Below are positions 1-7,776 of a stretch of 64,000 bases of DNA, piece by piece (positions within the stretch are counted from its first letter, which is position 1; each line of letters starts with the position of its first letter). Origin of the DNA: ZC4RG29 sp964521255 (GTDB taxonomy: Bacteria; Bacteroidota; Bacteroidia; Cytophagales; Cyclobacteriaceae). Both the position numbers and the translations under genes were made by a program. The stretch lies in assembly GCA_964521255.1 (NCBI GenBank), contig CAZFRM010000024.1, forward strand, positions 1-64,000. Direction: 5' to 3'. The notes under the pieces are model-generated. The model did not search any database and was not told the DNA's origin. It was given only the letters and a program-made list of their open reading frames with translations.

Positions 1-7
1 CGTTCCT

Positions 8-85
8 CTTTTTTCCAAAAAAGATATGGGTATAGACAAGCTCCGAAGGAGAGAGGTAGGAGTGAGCTTGCCTGCTGCAAGCAGG
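8..85. other. Left-edge intergenic stretch with small hairpins
   Basis: The first 169 bases hold no gene I can support. Two small inverted repeats are visible: a T-run/A-run stem at 8-23 and overlapping GC-richer stems at 66-85 (cctgct/agcagg). They lie downstream of the minus-strand DUF1028 gene and could be part of its 3' end, but there is no convincing T-tract in the right orientation. Confidence 0.3.
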
Positions 86-169
86 GCCAGATAAAAAAAC
101 ATCAAGAAAATCAAGGGATTGAAACGAATGCTACATTTTAGTCGGACAACAATGATTTAGAATAAACAA

Positions 170-1150
170 TTATCTGGTCAATTCTTTCAGGTCATTATCT
201 GATACCGTAAGCAAGCCAACCTTCGGCAACCTCTTTGTCAGCTCACGCCAGTTCGAATCTTTTTTGTAAATGGATTGCAACATGGATGATGCTTTTTTTA
301 CTTCGTTGTTAGAAGCTAAAGTGATGGCTGTCCAATACTGCATCTCAAGATTTTGTGGAAACATTTTCATCGCGGCATTGTATTCATCCATAGCTTTTTT
401 CATGTCACCTTTTTCAGCGTACAAATCGCCCAGGTTCATGTGCTCGTACGCGCGATGAACTTTCAACAATCGTTCTATTTCAACAATCGGATTTTCATCA
501 TCACCTACCCTTAAATCGATTAGCCGATCGTTCCAAAGTTCTCCTGTCGATTCTCCTCTTACAACCAGTAGGGCAGCCGATTGTTTGCCACGAATATCTC
601 CGCCGGCGTCCTGTGCAGCTTTCAGAACGGCAATCATTCTTTCGGCTAGAGGTAAGCTTGCGTTACCGAGCCAGGCCTTTTCCATGGCAGGAACTACTTT
701 ATCATTGAGCATCATGTTGGCCTGAACAGAAAAATTTTCACCGTTCTTGTGACCTGCCTCATCAATGCATTTTTTTCCTGTATGCGTGGCAACTCTTCCT
801 GTTTTGTCAAGAATAGCCAGTTGACGAACAGACTCTCCCGGATCATCACTCAATAAAATTTTCACAGCTTCGTCTGGCGACTTACCCTGCTTAAGCAATT
901 CAAGTCCACGCGGTCCGAAAGATTTATTCACAAAAGATTGCGTTGCCACAACACCAACACCGGCTTCACCCCATGACACAACTGTTCCCACGCTGAACCA
1001 GTGACTTTGAACTGCCACGGCCATCTCTCCTGTGTTTGCATCACGCGCAACAATTGAGAATGTATGGGCAAGAGGTTCGTTCAACTTGTAGGATTGCGCG
1101 AAGCTGCTGTGAACAACAATTAAGAAAAGGGAAGTAATAATGATTCTCAT
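170..1150 (-). CDS. DUF1028 family secreted protein with C-terminal TPR-like repeats
   Basis: 326 residues with a clear signal peptide (about 1-18, cleavage after SSFA). The DUF1028 domain follows (about 28-225), opening with the conserved FSIVARD stretch at 31-37 and carrying the typical GVGVVATQSFVN segment. This family is generally described as an Ntn-hydrolase-like fold of unknown substrate. From about 232 to 310 the sequence becomes helical, with a TPR-like pattern (AYEHMNLGDLYAEKGDMKKA) typical of the longer family members. It would act in the periplasm or outside the cell. It is on the minus strand, 57 bp from the DUF1684 gene and likely co-transcribed with it. The enzymatic function is not known, so none is given. 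Confidence 0.9.
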   Translation of the reverse strand: MRIIITSLFLIVVHSSFAQSYKLNEPLAHTFSIVARDANTGEMAVAVQSHWFSVGTVVSWGEAGVGVVATQSFVNKSFGPRGLELLKQGKSPDEAVKILLSDDPGESVRQLAILDKTGRVATHTGKKCIDEAGHKNGENFSVQANMMLNDKVVPAMEKAWLGNASLPLAERMIAVLKAAQDAGGDIRGKQSAALLVVRGESTGELWNDRLIDLRVGDDENPIVEIERLLKVHRAYEHMNLGDLYAEKGDMKKAMDEYNAAMKMFPQNLEMQYWTAITLASNNEVKKASSMLQSIYKKDSNWRELTKRLPKVGLLTVSDNDLKELTR

Positions 1151-1207
1151 AACTTTTATTTTTCTTTGAGTGAAATATTTTCATTGGCTAATCACCACAT
1201 CAGCCAT

Positions 1208-1825
1208 TCACTTATAACTTTTCTCTCCAGCAGGAATGGCGATTTCAAGCAAATTTTCTCTCGGCGGAAAAGGACATGAGTACTTGTCAGTATAAGCACA
1301 ATATGGATTATAAGCTTTGTTAAAGTCAAGCTCTATTGTGCTCGCGCCAGGAACTTTCTTTATGTCTAAGTAACGTCCGGCGCCGTAGGTTTCACCAGCG
1401 CTGGTCTGATCTCCGAAAGCAAGAAAGAGCGTTCCGCGTTGCGGGCCCATCTCCATCACTTCGAGAATGAGTAATTTATTTTTACGGTTATCAAGATCGA
1501 ACTCAGCAAAAGCATATTCTACATAAGATTGATTTTTGCCGTCATTGGTAGTGAGCACTTTAACTTCTTTATTTTCAATAGGCGTGAGTTTCGCTATCAC
1601 CCGGTATTTTTCATCAGGAGGGAAATAATTCAAAGCCTTAAATGCTTCTTCCTGTGATGCAAAGGGGGACTCGGAAGATGTTTTCATAAAGCGGTCTTTT
1701 TCCTCGCGTTCTTTTACTATTTGCCGATTGTATTCTTCCTGTGATTTATTTCCGCTGAGCGTACTGTATAAAATTATTATAACAGCGATTACACCTACCA
1801 GGATAAAAATATTTTTAGAACGCAT
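1208..1825 (-). CDS. DUF1684 domain protein, membrane-anchored
   Basis: 205 residues. One N-terminal membrane segment (about 6-24) precedes a charged linker and the DUF1684 domain. The family signature is visible near the C-terminus (YNPYCAYTDKYSCPFPP, about 171-187), followed by ENLLEIAIPAGEK, which is strongly conserved in this family. Its biochemical role is undefined. The N-terminal helix suggests attachment to the inner membrane with the domain in the periplasm. It is followed closely by the DUF1028 gene in the same direction. The sequence just upstream of the start (from 1830) is a 95-bp repeat that occurs again at 54573-54667. Confidence 0.9.
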   Translation of the reverse strand: MRSKNIFILVGVIAVIIILYSTLSGNKSQEEYNRQIVKEREEKDRFMKTSSESPFASQEEAFKALNYFPPDEKYRVIAKLTPIENKEVKVLTTNDGKNQSYVEYAFAEFDLDNRKNKLLILEVMEMGPQRGTLFLAFGDQTSAGETYGAGRYLDIKKVPGASTIELDFNKAYNPYCAYTDKYSCPFPPRENLLEIAIPAGEKSYK

Positions 1826-1829
1826 AAGC

Positions 1830-1924
1830 TTATTAATCGTTTAGTGATTTAGTGCTACTTAGTTCATTCAATAATCTATGATACAAACGAAAAAATGGCA
1901 GTAAGCAAAAGGCAATAGACAATT
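1830..1924 (-). repeat. 95-bp dispersed repeat, copy A
   Basis: By eye this matches the reverse complement of 54573-54667 at about 92 of 95 positions. It starts 4 bp upstream of the DUF1684 start codon. Next to it, at 1926-1945, are two tgcctac units of a short motif that recurs at 60965-60992. I recognise no coding potential in it. Confidence 0.85.
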
Positions 1925-2004
1925 TTGCCTACTGCGATTGCCTACTTTTCAACATTGGTTAATATCTGTTGATAAAATGTTTATGTTAGTAAATGATGCT
2001 CTCA

Positions 2005-3261
2005 TTAATAATGACGGGTCAATTTATTGTTATAATTTACTTCCCAGTTTAATATAGCCTCACGGTTATTGAAGTACTCTTTCAGGAATATTGGAATGCC
2101 GTCATCGGTCACATCGCCCGGCGCATTGGCAAGAATGCATATACCGATTTTATCTTTTGGGTAAATAGCAACTTCGCTTCGAAACCCATTTACATAACCG
2201 CCATGATAAATAAGCGTGTCAGAGGGAAAATAGATTACGCGCCAACCCAATGCGTAATAGTTTTTCTTTATTTTGCCCACATGCCGGTAATTCCTGTTTT
2301 TAAATGAAGCTGAGACTACCGGACTGAACATTTTATTCAATGACTCCGCGTTGATAACGTTAGGCCTGTTGCCCAGGAGAGCAACCATCCATTTTGACAT
2401 GTCTGAAATGCTGGCATTAACGCCCCCTGCCGGAGCGACATTATAATAGGTATTTTTAATCGGAACTTCCTTCCATGATTTTTTTCTTCTAAGATGAGGA
2501 TGGGCAATGTTACCGTTGTGCATGATTTCATCATAAGTCATAGATGCATCCGTCATGTTAAGCGGCAGGAGAATTTTTTCTTTGACGAGTTCTTCATAGG
2601 TTTTTCCTGTGGCGGAAAAAACAATTTCTGCAATGAGACTAAACGCAACATTTTGATAACTATATACTTCTCCAACCTTACCTACATTAACATCCTGCAG
2701 ACGTTCTAACATAACGTTAAGATCCAAACCATCTTCAACCAAAGTTGTGTAGGTGTGATAGGGGAGCCCGGTGGTATGAGAAATTACATTTTTGATGGTG
2801 AGTAACTGCGTTTGTTCAGGAGACTTGAGTTTGAAATCAGGCAGGTATTTCACTACCGGATCATCCCAATGTAATACACCTTCTTCAACCATGATGGCGG
2901 TTAACATTCCCGCAAAACATTTTGATACGGAACCTATCCTGAAAACCGTATGACTGTCGACGCTATCTGTTGTATGCAATGTTTTTACTCCGAAACCTTT
3001 GATATAAACAACGGTCGTATCTTTTACTACCGCGATGGCTGCACCGGGTATTCCTGTATTATTCATCAGTTCTAATACGGAAGCTTCGTACGCTTCGAGT
3101 ACTTTTTCCATTTCAGGATTTACCGGAGCTTTAATTATTGCTTTTGGTTTTACGGGTGCCACCGGTTGAGCGACTGGTTTCTTTCTCAGAAAAATGGCAA
3201 TCAGTAAGGGGAGAGTGACAACAATTAAGGAAAGAATAATTATTCTTTTTTTCTTTAGCAT
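2005..3261 (-). CDS. Serine hydrolase, beta-lactamase (class C) family
   Basis: 418 residues. An N-terminal membrane anchor or signal (about 6-25) and a proline-rich linker (28-50) lead into a penicillin-binding-protein-like serine hydrolase domain. The three active-site motifs of the family are present: SVSK (S111 nucleophile, K114), YQN (202-204) and HGG (353-355). Such proteins include esterases, D-aminopeptidases and beta-lactamase relatives; the sequence alone does not say which, and resistance should not be assumed. It probably faces the periplasm. It is a single minus-strand gene with a structured repeat element (3283-3367) immediately upstream. Confidence 0.93.
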   Translation of the reverse strand: MLKKKRIIILSLIVVTLPLLIAIFLRKKPVAQPVAPVKPKAIIKAPVNPEMEKVLEAYEASVLELMNNTGIPGAAIAVVKDTTVVYIKGFGVKTLHTTDSVDSHTVFRIGSVSKCFAGMLTAIMVEEGVLHWDDPVVKYLPDFKLKSPEQTQLLTIKNVISHTTGLPYHTYTTLVEDGLDLNVMLERLQDVNVGKVGEVYSYQNVAFSLIAEIVFSATGKTYEELVKEKILLPLNMTDASMTYDEIMHNGNIAHPHLRRKKSWKEVPIKNTYYNVAPAGGVNASISDMSKWMVALLGNRPNVINAESLNKMFSPVVSASFKNRNYRHVGKIKKNYYALGWRVIYFPSDTLIYHGGYVNGFRSEVAIYPKDKIGICILANAPGDVTDDGIPIFLKEYFNNREAILNWEVNYNNKLTRHY

Positions 3262-3282
3262 TGTGTTCTGTTAATAGTTATG

Positions 3283-3367
3283 GGCTTCTCTAAAAACCTC
3301 CGCTGTCCTTCTCCAATCGGAGAAGGGAAGGGATGAGGCCAATAAAAAAACAGTTTTTAGAGAAGCC
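3283..3367. repeat. Nested inverted-repeat element
   Basis: A 15-bp perfect inverted repeat (ggcttctctaaaaac at 3283-3297 and its complement at 3353-3367) encloses a second stem (ccttctcc/ggagaagg, about 3307-3326). The 85-bp unit lies between the serine hydrolase start and radC stop. It is followed at about 3390-3420 by low-complexity aactgataac-type repeats. It could act as a terminator for radC or be a small non-autonomous repeat. Confidence 0.75.
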
Positions 3368-3422
3368 TTATCCGTCATCCGTTAATCGTTGCCTAACTGA
3401 TAACCATTAACTGATAACTGCA

Positions 3423-4124
3423 CTAGAGAAGGCCTTCGTCTGCAAAACTAAAATATTTTTGTCCTGCTAAAATTAAATGATCAAGAATCTGCACTTCTAA
3501 CAACTTGCCACCTTCTTTTAGTTTCCGGGTGAGGCCCATATCAGATTGGCTTGCAGTTAAATTACCAGAGGGATGATTATGGGCCAGGATAATTCCACTG
3601 GCCAGTTCATCCAATGCCATCTTGAAAATAATTTTTGGATCAGCAACAGTTCCAGATACACCACCCTGGCTTACCTGGCATTTCTTTACAACGCGGTTCG
3701 CCCGATTCAAAATCAGGATCCAGAACTCTTCATGAGGTATATCCGTCAGCTCAGGCTTTAATAATTCATATGCGTCTTTTGACGAAGTGATCTTTGGTCT
3801 TTCATGCGGATCAAGTTCTTTTCGTCGCCGTCCCAATTCCAGGGCAGCGACAATCGTTATGGCTTTCGCCTCACCGATGCCTCTAACTTTAGTGAGGTCT
3901 TTTACCGTCAGGCGGGCCAATTCGTGGAGGTTGTTATTTACATTGCCCAGGATATTTTTGGAAAGGTCAACAGCGCTCATAGTGGTAGTGCCAGATCCGA
4001 TAAGAATAGCAATAAGCTCGGCATCAGAAAGGGCGGTTTTTCCTTTTAAAATAAGTTTTTCGCGTGGGCGGTCTTCGGGTGACCAGTTTTTAATGGTAGA
4101 GAAGGTAGAGGTATCTTTTTGCAT
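3423..4124 (-). CDS. radC: RadC family protein (JAB/MPN domain)
   Basis: 233 residues, a normal length for the chromosomal RadC family. Residues 1-70 carry the UPF0758 N-terminal region (SPEDRPREKL), a helix-hairpin-helix region lies at about 74-98 (KVRGIGEAKA), and the JAB/MPN metalloprotease-like domain is at about 112-233. The JAMM-type metal site is intact: HNHPSG at 182-187 with D195. RadC was named for DNA repair, but its real role is uncertain. It lies downstream of rpsT on the same strand, separated by an intrinsic terminator. Annotation of the family is sure; function is not. Confidence 0.95.
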   Translation of the reverse strand: MQKDTSTFSTIKNWSPEDRPREKLILKGKTALSDAELIAILIGSGTTTMSAVDLSKNILGNVNNNLHELARLTVKDLTKVRGIGEAKAITIVAALELGRRRKELDPHERPKITSSKDAYELLKPELTDIPHEEFWILILNRANRVVKKCQVSQGGVSGTVADPKIIFKMALDELASGIILAHNHPSGNLTASQSDMGLTRKLKEGGKLLEVQILDHLILAGQKYFSFADEGLL

Positions 4125-4151
4125 GACCTAAAAATAGACATTCAGGCCTAT

Positions 4152-4184
4152 AAAAAAAGAAACCCCGCCAGGACGACGGGGTTT
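4152..4184 (-). terminator. Intrinsic terminator of rpsT
   Basis: An 8-bp stem (aaaccccg 4160-4167 with cggggttt 4177-4184) has a 9-nt loop. Read on the minus strand it is followed by a T-rich tract (4152-4159). It is placed exactly downstream of the rpsT stop. Confidence 0.85.
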
Positions 4185-4206
4185 GTATTGCTAAGAAGAA
4201 AAATAA

Positions 4207-4461
4207 TTACGCTAGTTTATTTACCATTTTGGCAAGCTTTGACTTCTGGTTAGCTGCCTTTTTCCAATGGATTACGTTGTTTTTGGCCAGTTTATCAATC
4301 ATTGCAGATACTTCGTTGAACAAAGCTGTTGCCTCATCCTTTTTGGTAATAGCTGAAAGCTTCTTTATCGCTGTGCGGGTAGTTTTATGTTGATACCTGT
4401 TTCTCAGCCTTTTAGCTTCATTAGCCCTAATCCTTTTCTCTGCGGATTTATGATTTGCCAT
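4207..4461 (-). CDS. rpsT: 30S ribosomal protein S20
   Basis: 84 residues, very basic and helical, opening MANHKSAEKRIRANEAKR, which is characteristic of bacterial S20. S20 binds 16S rRNA early in 30S assembly. It is a single-gene transcription unit: a consensus Bacteroidota promoter lies at 4488-4518, and an intrinsic terminator follows at 4152-4184. The length is normal and nothing odd was seen. Confidence 0.98.
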   Translation of the reverse strand: MANHKSAEKRIRANEAKRLRNRYQHKTTRTAIKKLSAITKKDEATALFNEVSAMIDKLAKNNVIHWKKAANQKSKLAKMVNKLA

Positions 4462-4487
4462 ACAATCGTTCTTAATTTTAAGGACTG

Positions 4488-4518
4488 CAAAGGTAAAGTG
4501 ATTCGTGATATTTGCAAA
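4488..4518 (-). promoter_or_regulatory. Bacteroidota-type promoter of rpsT
   Basis: On the minus strand the sequence reads TTTG (4518-4515), a 19-nt spacer, then TACCTTTG (4495-4488). This is an exact match to the known -33/-7 consensus TTTG-N19-TAnnTTTG used by the primary sigma factor in this phylum. It sits 27 bp upstream of the rpsT start codon. Confidence 0.85.
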
Positions 4519-4560
4519 ACCTCCCCTATGTTTTAGTTCCTGAAATTTTATATTCGAAGG

Positions 4561-5538
4561 ATGAAAAACTCTCTTTCCAGGGCTCTTTTGGGTGCCCTGA
4601 TTCTCTTTATATGCAGCTCATTCTGGGGATTTAACGCCCATCGAAGGATCAATCAACTGGCTGTTTTTACGCTCCCTCCCGAAATGATCGGTTTCTATAA
4701 GAAAAACATCCTGTTTATTACAGATGCTGCAGTAGACCCTGACAGAAGGCGGTTTGTGGTTGAGCAGGAAGCACCACGACATTATATTGACCTTGATCAC
4801 TTTGGCGATAGCGCTGTTTTGTGTATGCCACGCTTTTGGCAAGAAGCTGTCAATCAATTTTCTGCGGATACACTGGTTGCCTATGGCATTTTGCCCTGGC
4901 ATGTCAACCGTGTTTATTATCAATTAAAAGAGGCTTTTCAGCTTGGTGATCCGGATAGAATTTTGAAACTGTCGGCGGATATGGGGCACTACATTGCGGA
5001 TGCTCATGTACCTCTCCATACAACCGAAAACTATGATGGACAACGAACAGGACAGCAAGGTATTCATGCATTTTGGGAATCGAGGCTGCCTGAGTTGTTT
5101 TCGGAAGACTACAATTATTTTGTTGGAAGGGCATCGTATGTTGATAATCCACAGTTGGAAATTTGGAAGGCTATTGAGCAGGCTCATATGGCAGTCGATT
5201 CAGTTTTAAAAATCGAACGATTATTAGCTGCCCGAATGGAGGAGAAGAAATATTCATTTGAGACGAAAGGAAAGCAGACCCAGCGCGTTTATTCACTTGA
5301 CTACTCAACGTCATATCATGAGCTTTTGTCAGGAATGGTAGAGCGGCAAATGAGAGCTTCCATAAAAATGCTGGGTGATTTTTGGTATACGGCGTGGGTT
5401 GACGGAGGCCAACCGGATCTGAAAAAATTAATTAATTACAAACCATCTGAAGAACAACTCCGGCTTCGAAAAGAAGAGCTTCAAAAGTGGAAAGAGGGTA
5501 CTATCAATGTACGTGATCATGGATTGGATGAAAATTGA
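4561..5538 (+). CDS. S1/P1-type zinc nuclease family protein (secreted)
   Basis: 325 residues. A signal peptide (about 1-21) is followed directly by W22 and H27, matching the mature N-terminal Trp zinc ligand of the S1/P1 nuclease and phospholipase C fold. Other likely ligands are visible in order: H143, D147, H149 and H153 (GHYIADAHVPLH), then H169 and E173 (HAFWE). The family uses three zinc ions to cleave single-stranded nucleic acid or phosphodiesters. It should act in the periplasm or outside the cell, perhaps for phosphate or nucleotide scavenging. It is divergent from rpsT and 73 bp before the 7TM-DISM gene; a shared transcript is possible but unproven. Confidence 0.88.
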   Translation: MKNSLSRALLGALILFICSSFWGFNAHRRINQLAVFTLPPEMIGFYKKNILFITDAAVDPDRRRFVVEQEAPRHYIDLDHFGDSAVLCMPRFWQEAVNQFSADTLVAYGILPWHVNRVYYQLKEAFQLGDPDRILKLSADMGHYIADAHVPLHTTENYDGQRTGQQGIHAFWESRLPELFSEDYNYFVGRASYVDNPQLEIWKAIEQAHMAVDSVLKIERLLAARMEEKKYSFETKGKQTQRVYSLDYSTSYHELLSGMVERQMRASIKMLGDFWYTAWVDGGQPDLKKLINYKPSEEQLRLRKEELQKWKEGTINVRDHGLDEN

Positions 5539-5611
5539 AAACCAAAGTTTTATCAATCATGCAGATCTGAAATGATCTCTTATTTTTTCCGATATTTAAT
5601 TTATAAAAGGG

Positions 5612-7549
5612 ATGGCAATGCGAAGATATTTCAAATTTTTTTTTCTTGTTTTTATACTCAACAATTTGTTTGCACCGCTAATGGCGCAACAAATGGCGGT
5701 TGTAGATGATAACGCTAATGAAAGAATTTTTTTTCTTAAAGAACTCCAATATCTTATTGACTCTACAAATAGCCTGACATTTGATAAAATTTCTTCTCCA
5801 GCGTCTCCTGCAAATTTTAGGGAGCATAGCTCTTACCAGAATAAGGATTTTAAAACCGGTATGTCTTACTGGATTCGGTTCCCCGTCGAATATAAAGCGG
5901 GTAGCGAGAAAGACTGGCTGATCGAATTTTACGATCAGACAATCGATCAGCTTGAAGTTTACATTCCCGGAGAAAAAGGAACCTATTCAAAAGTAGAGAT
6001 GGGTGATCAATTCAGATTCTCACAACGAACCTTCGATCATAAAAATTTTGAGATTCGTGTGCCTGTCCTGAAAACAGATACCCTTACCGTTTTTTACTTC
6101 AAAGTAAACTCACGTGATTTTGCAGATATACGCGTAGCCTTCAAGCCCATTGACCGGTTTATTTATTATGCCATCAATGAATATTTTCTGTATGGTACTT
6201 TTTACGGAATGCTGTTGATCATAACCCTTTATAATTTTCTGGTATACTTCGCAATCAAAGAGATTAAAAATATCTACTACATTATTTATATTTTATGTGT
6301 TGGCCTTTATACGTTAAGTCTTGATGGTATTGGTTTTCAATATTTGTGGCCGGAACATCCCGAATGGAATAACTATTCCAGCGGAATAACCTTATACCTT
6401 GTAATTATCTCCGCCATCATTTTTACGAGGAGATTTTTAAGCACGGCTTCCAATTCACCAAGATTGGATAAAGTATTGATCGGGATGATCGTTGCACGCA
6501 CAGTAGTTTTTATCGTTGAGTTGTTTTTCTTTCCGCAATTCTTTGCTTACCGCATTATTGAAATCATTCCCCTTTCATTGATCTTTTATACCGGTATAAA
6601 AGTGTGGTATAGAGGTTACAGACCAGCACGGTTCTTTGTCACCGCTTACGGTGTTCTGTTTGCAGGATTTTTTATTCGTGCTTTGGTGTACTTCAACGTT
6701 ATTCCGATGACCACGATATCACATTATAGCCTTCACATAAGTTTTGTTTTGGAAATGCTCTTATTGACATTCGCTCTTGGCGACAGGATACGAATATTAA
6801 AAGATATGCGTGACCGGGCTTTGAAGCGAACAATTCATCAGCATGAAGTGAACATGCAACTAAAGGATAAAGTAAATAGGGAGTTGGAAAAGAAAGTTCA
6901 GGAAAGAACATTTGAATTGAATGATAAGAATCACCAGTTGGAAGAGAGCAACCGCAAACTTGAGCGCCAGGCTTTTGAGATTACCCAAATCAATTCCATA
7001 CTGGACCTGGACAATTGGAAACTCAAGAACAGTATAAAAGAGGTTTTGAACGACAGGGTGATGGAGAAGCATGTAGATTACGCTCAGTTTAAAACCTTGT
7101 ACCCTGATACTTTAGCATGTTATCGATTTTTGGAAAGTCTTAAGTGGGCTCGCGGGTTCAGATGCCGTAAGTGTTCAAATGAAAAGTATTTTGGCGGGGC
7201 GCAGAAATTTTCAAGAAGGTGTACCCGGTGTGGTTACAACGAATCCATTACATCGTACACCATTTTTCACAGCATCAAGTTTCCCATTGAAAAAGCCTTC
7301 TATATTGCTTACCTGGCCGTTGTCGGAAATAAGGATTTTACATTAGAGGCCCTTGCTGAACAGCTCCAATTGCGGGTTAACACCCTTTGGGCATTTAAAA
7401 ACAAGGTGATTGGACGCATTGGCGAACTTGAGCAAAAGGGAAATAAGCCACATGCCTCTCGTTGGGAGGAGGTTATTTTGATAACAGAGAGTCATTCGAA
7501 AGTTTCAAAGCGTGCCCCATTTCATCGATTGCCGGCCTCTTTAAAATAG
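5612..7549 (+). CDS. 7TM-DISM membrane sensor fused to an IS1595-transposase-like zinc ribbon and HTH
   Basis: 645 residues. The order seen is: signal peptide (1-25); a beta-rich extracytoplasmic 7TMR-DISMED2-like domain (about 38-180, with MSYWIRFPVEY); a seven-helix 7TMR-DISM membrane region (about 185-390, starting INEYFLYGTFYGMLL); and a long coiled coil (about 405-485). The C-terminal domain is the surprise. From about 490 it looks like the N-terminal part of IS1595-family transposases: YPDTLACYRFLESLKW, a four-cysteine zinc ribbon C518-x2-C521-x15-C537-x2-C540, SYTIFHSIKFPIEKAF, then a helix-turn-helix (about 576-602). The catalytic ISXO2/DDE domain is absent. Known 7TMR-DISM proteins usually end in histidine kinase, GGDEF, phosphatase or DNA-binding outputs. 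I infer a membrane-bound transcription regulator. It lies 228 bp upstream of susC in the same direction. Either of two ATGs (5612, 5618) could be the start. Confidence 0.9.
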   Translation: MAMRRYFKFFFLVFILNNLFAPLMAQQMAVVDDNANERIFFLKELQYLIDSTNSLTFDKISSPASPANFREHSSYQNKDFKTGMSYWIRFPVEYKAGSEKDWLIEFYDQTIDQLEVYIPGEKGTYSKVEMGDQFRFSQRTFDHKNFEIRVPVLKTDTLTVFYFKVNSRDFADIRVAFKPIDRFIYYAINEYFLYGTFYGMLLIITLYNFLVYFAIKEIKNIYYIIYILCVGLYTLSLDGIGFQYLWPEHPEWNNYSSGITLYLVIISAIIFTRRFLSTASNSPRLDKVLIGMIVARTVVFIVELFFFPQFFAYRIIEIIPLSLIFYTGIKVWYRGYRPARFFVTAYGVLFAGFFIRALVYFNVIPMTTISHYSLHISFVLEMLLLTFALGDRIRILKDMRDRALKRTIHQHEVNMQLKDKVNRELEKKVQERTFELNDKNHQLEESNRKLERQAFEITQINSILDLDNWKLKNSIKEVLNDRVMEKHVDYAQFKTLYPDTLACYRFLESLKWARGFRCRKCSNEKYFGGAQKFSRRCTRCGYNESITSYTIFHSIKFPIEKAFYIAYLAVVGNKDFTLEALAEQLQLRVNTLWAFKNKVIGRIGELEQKGNKPHASRWEEVILITESHSKVSKRAPFHRLPASLK

Positions 7550-7673
7550 CATTTCTAAATCGTTCCCGGAATAATGTTTTTTTTGTGCAATTGGCTCTGT
7601 TAAGAATCCCTTGATGTGCCTTGTAATCGTTTGAAATCAATGTTTTTTTTCTGGAAAAAAGGCGTGCGATAAG

Positions 7674-7691
7674 TCACATGCTAACACGTGA
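7674..7691. promoter_or_regulatory. Candidate operator dyad upstream of susC
   Basis: The sequence TCACATG-ctaa-CACGTGA is an inverted repeat with one mismatch in 7-bp arms. It lies 85 bp upstream of the susC start, in the 228-bp gap after the 7TM-DISM/zinc-ribbon gene. No clear TAnnTTTG box was found in this gap. Whether it binds a regulator is a guess. Confidence 0.35.
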
Positions 7692-7776
7692 TTTTTCTCA
7701 CTTTTTCGGCTAAAAATTCCTCCTTTCCATTGATTAGTCCAAAATTCACTATACCCAAAAATTAAAAGTCACTCCT

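Noticed and set aside
2005..3261. Antibiotic-resistance beta-lactamase
   Set aside because: The SxxK, YxN and HGG motifs are shared by many esterases and peptidases. Nothing specific points to beta-lactam hydrolysis.
3787..4131. 114-codon open frame on the plus strand opposite radC
   Set aside because: It is antisense to a well-supported gene, lacks recognisable motifs and has low-complexity Ser/Arg composition typical of antisense frames.
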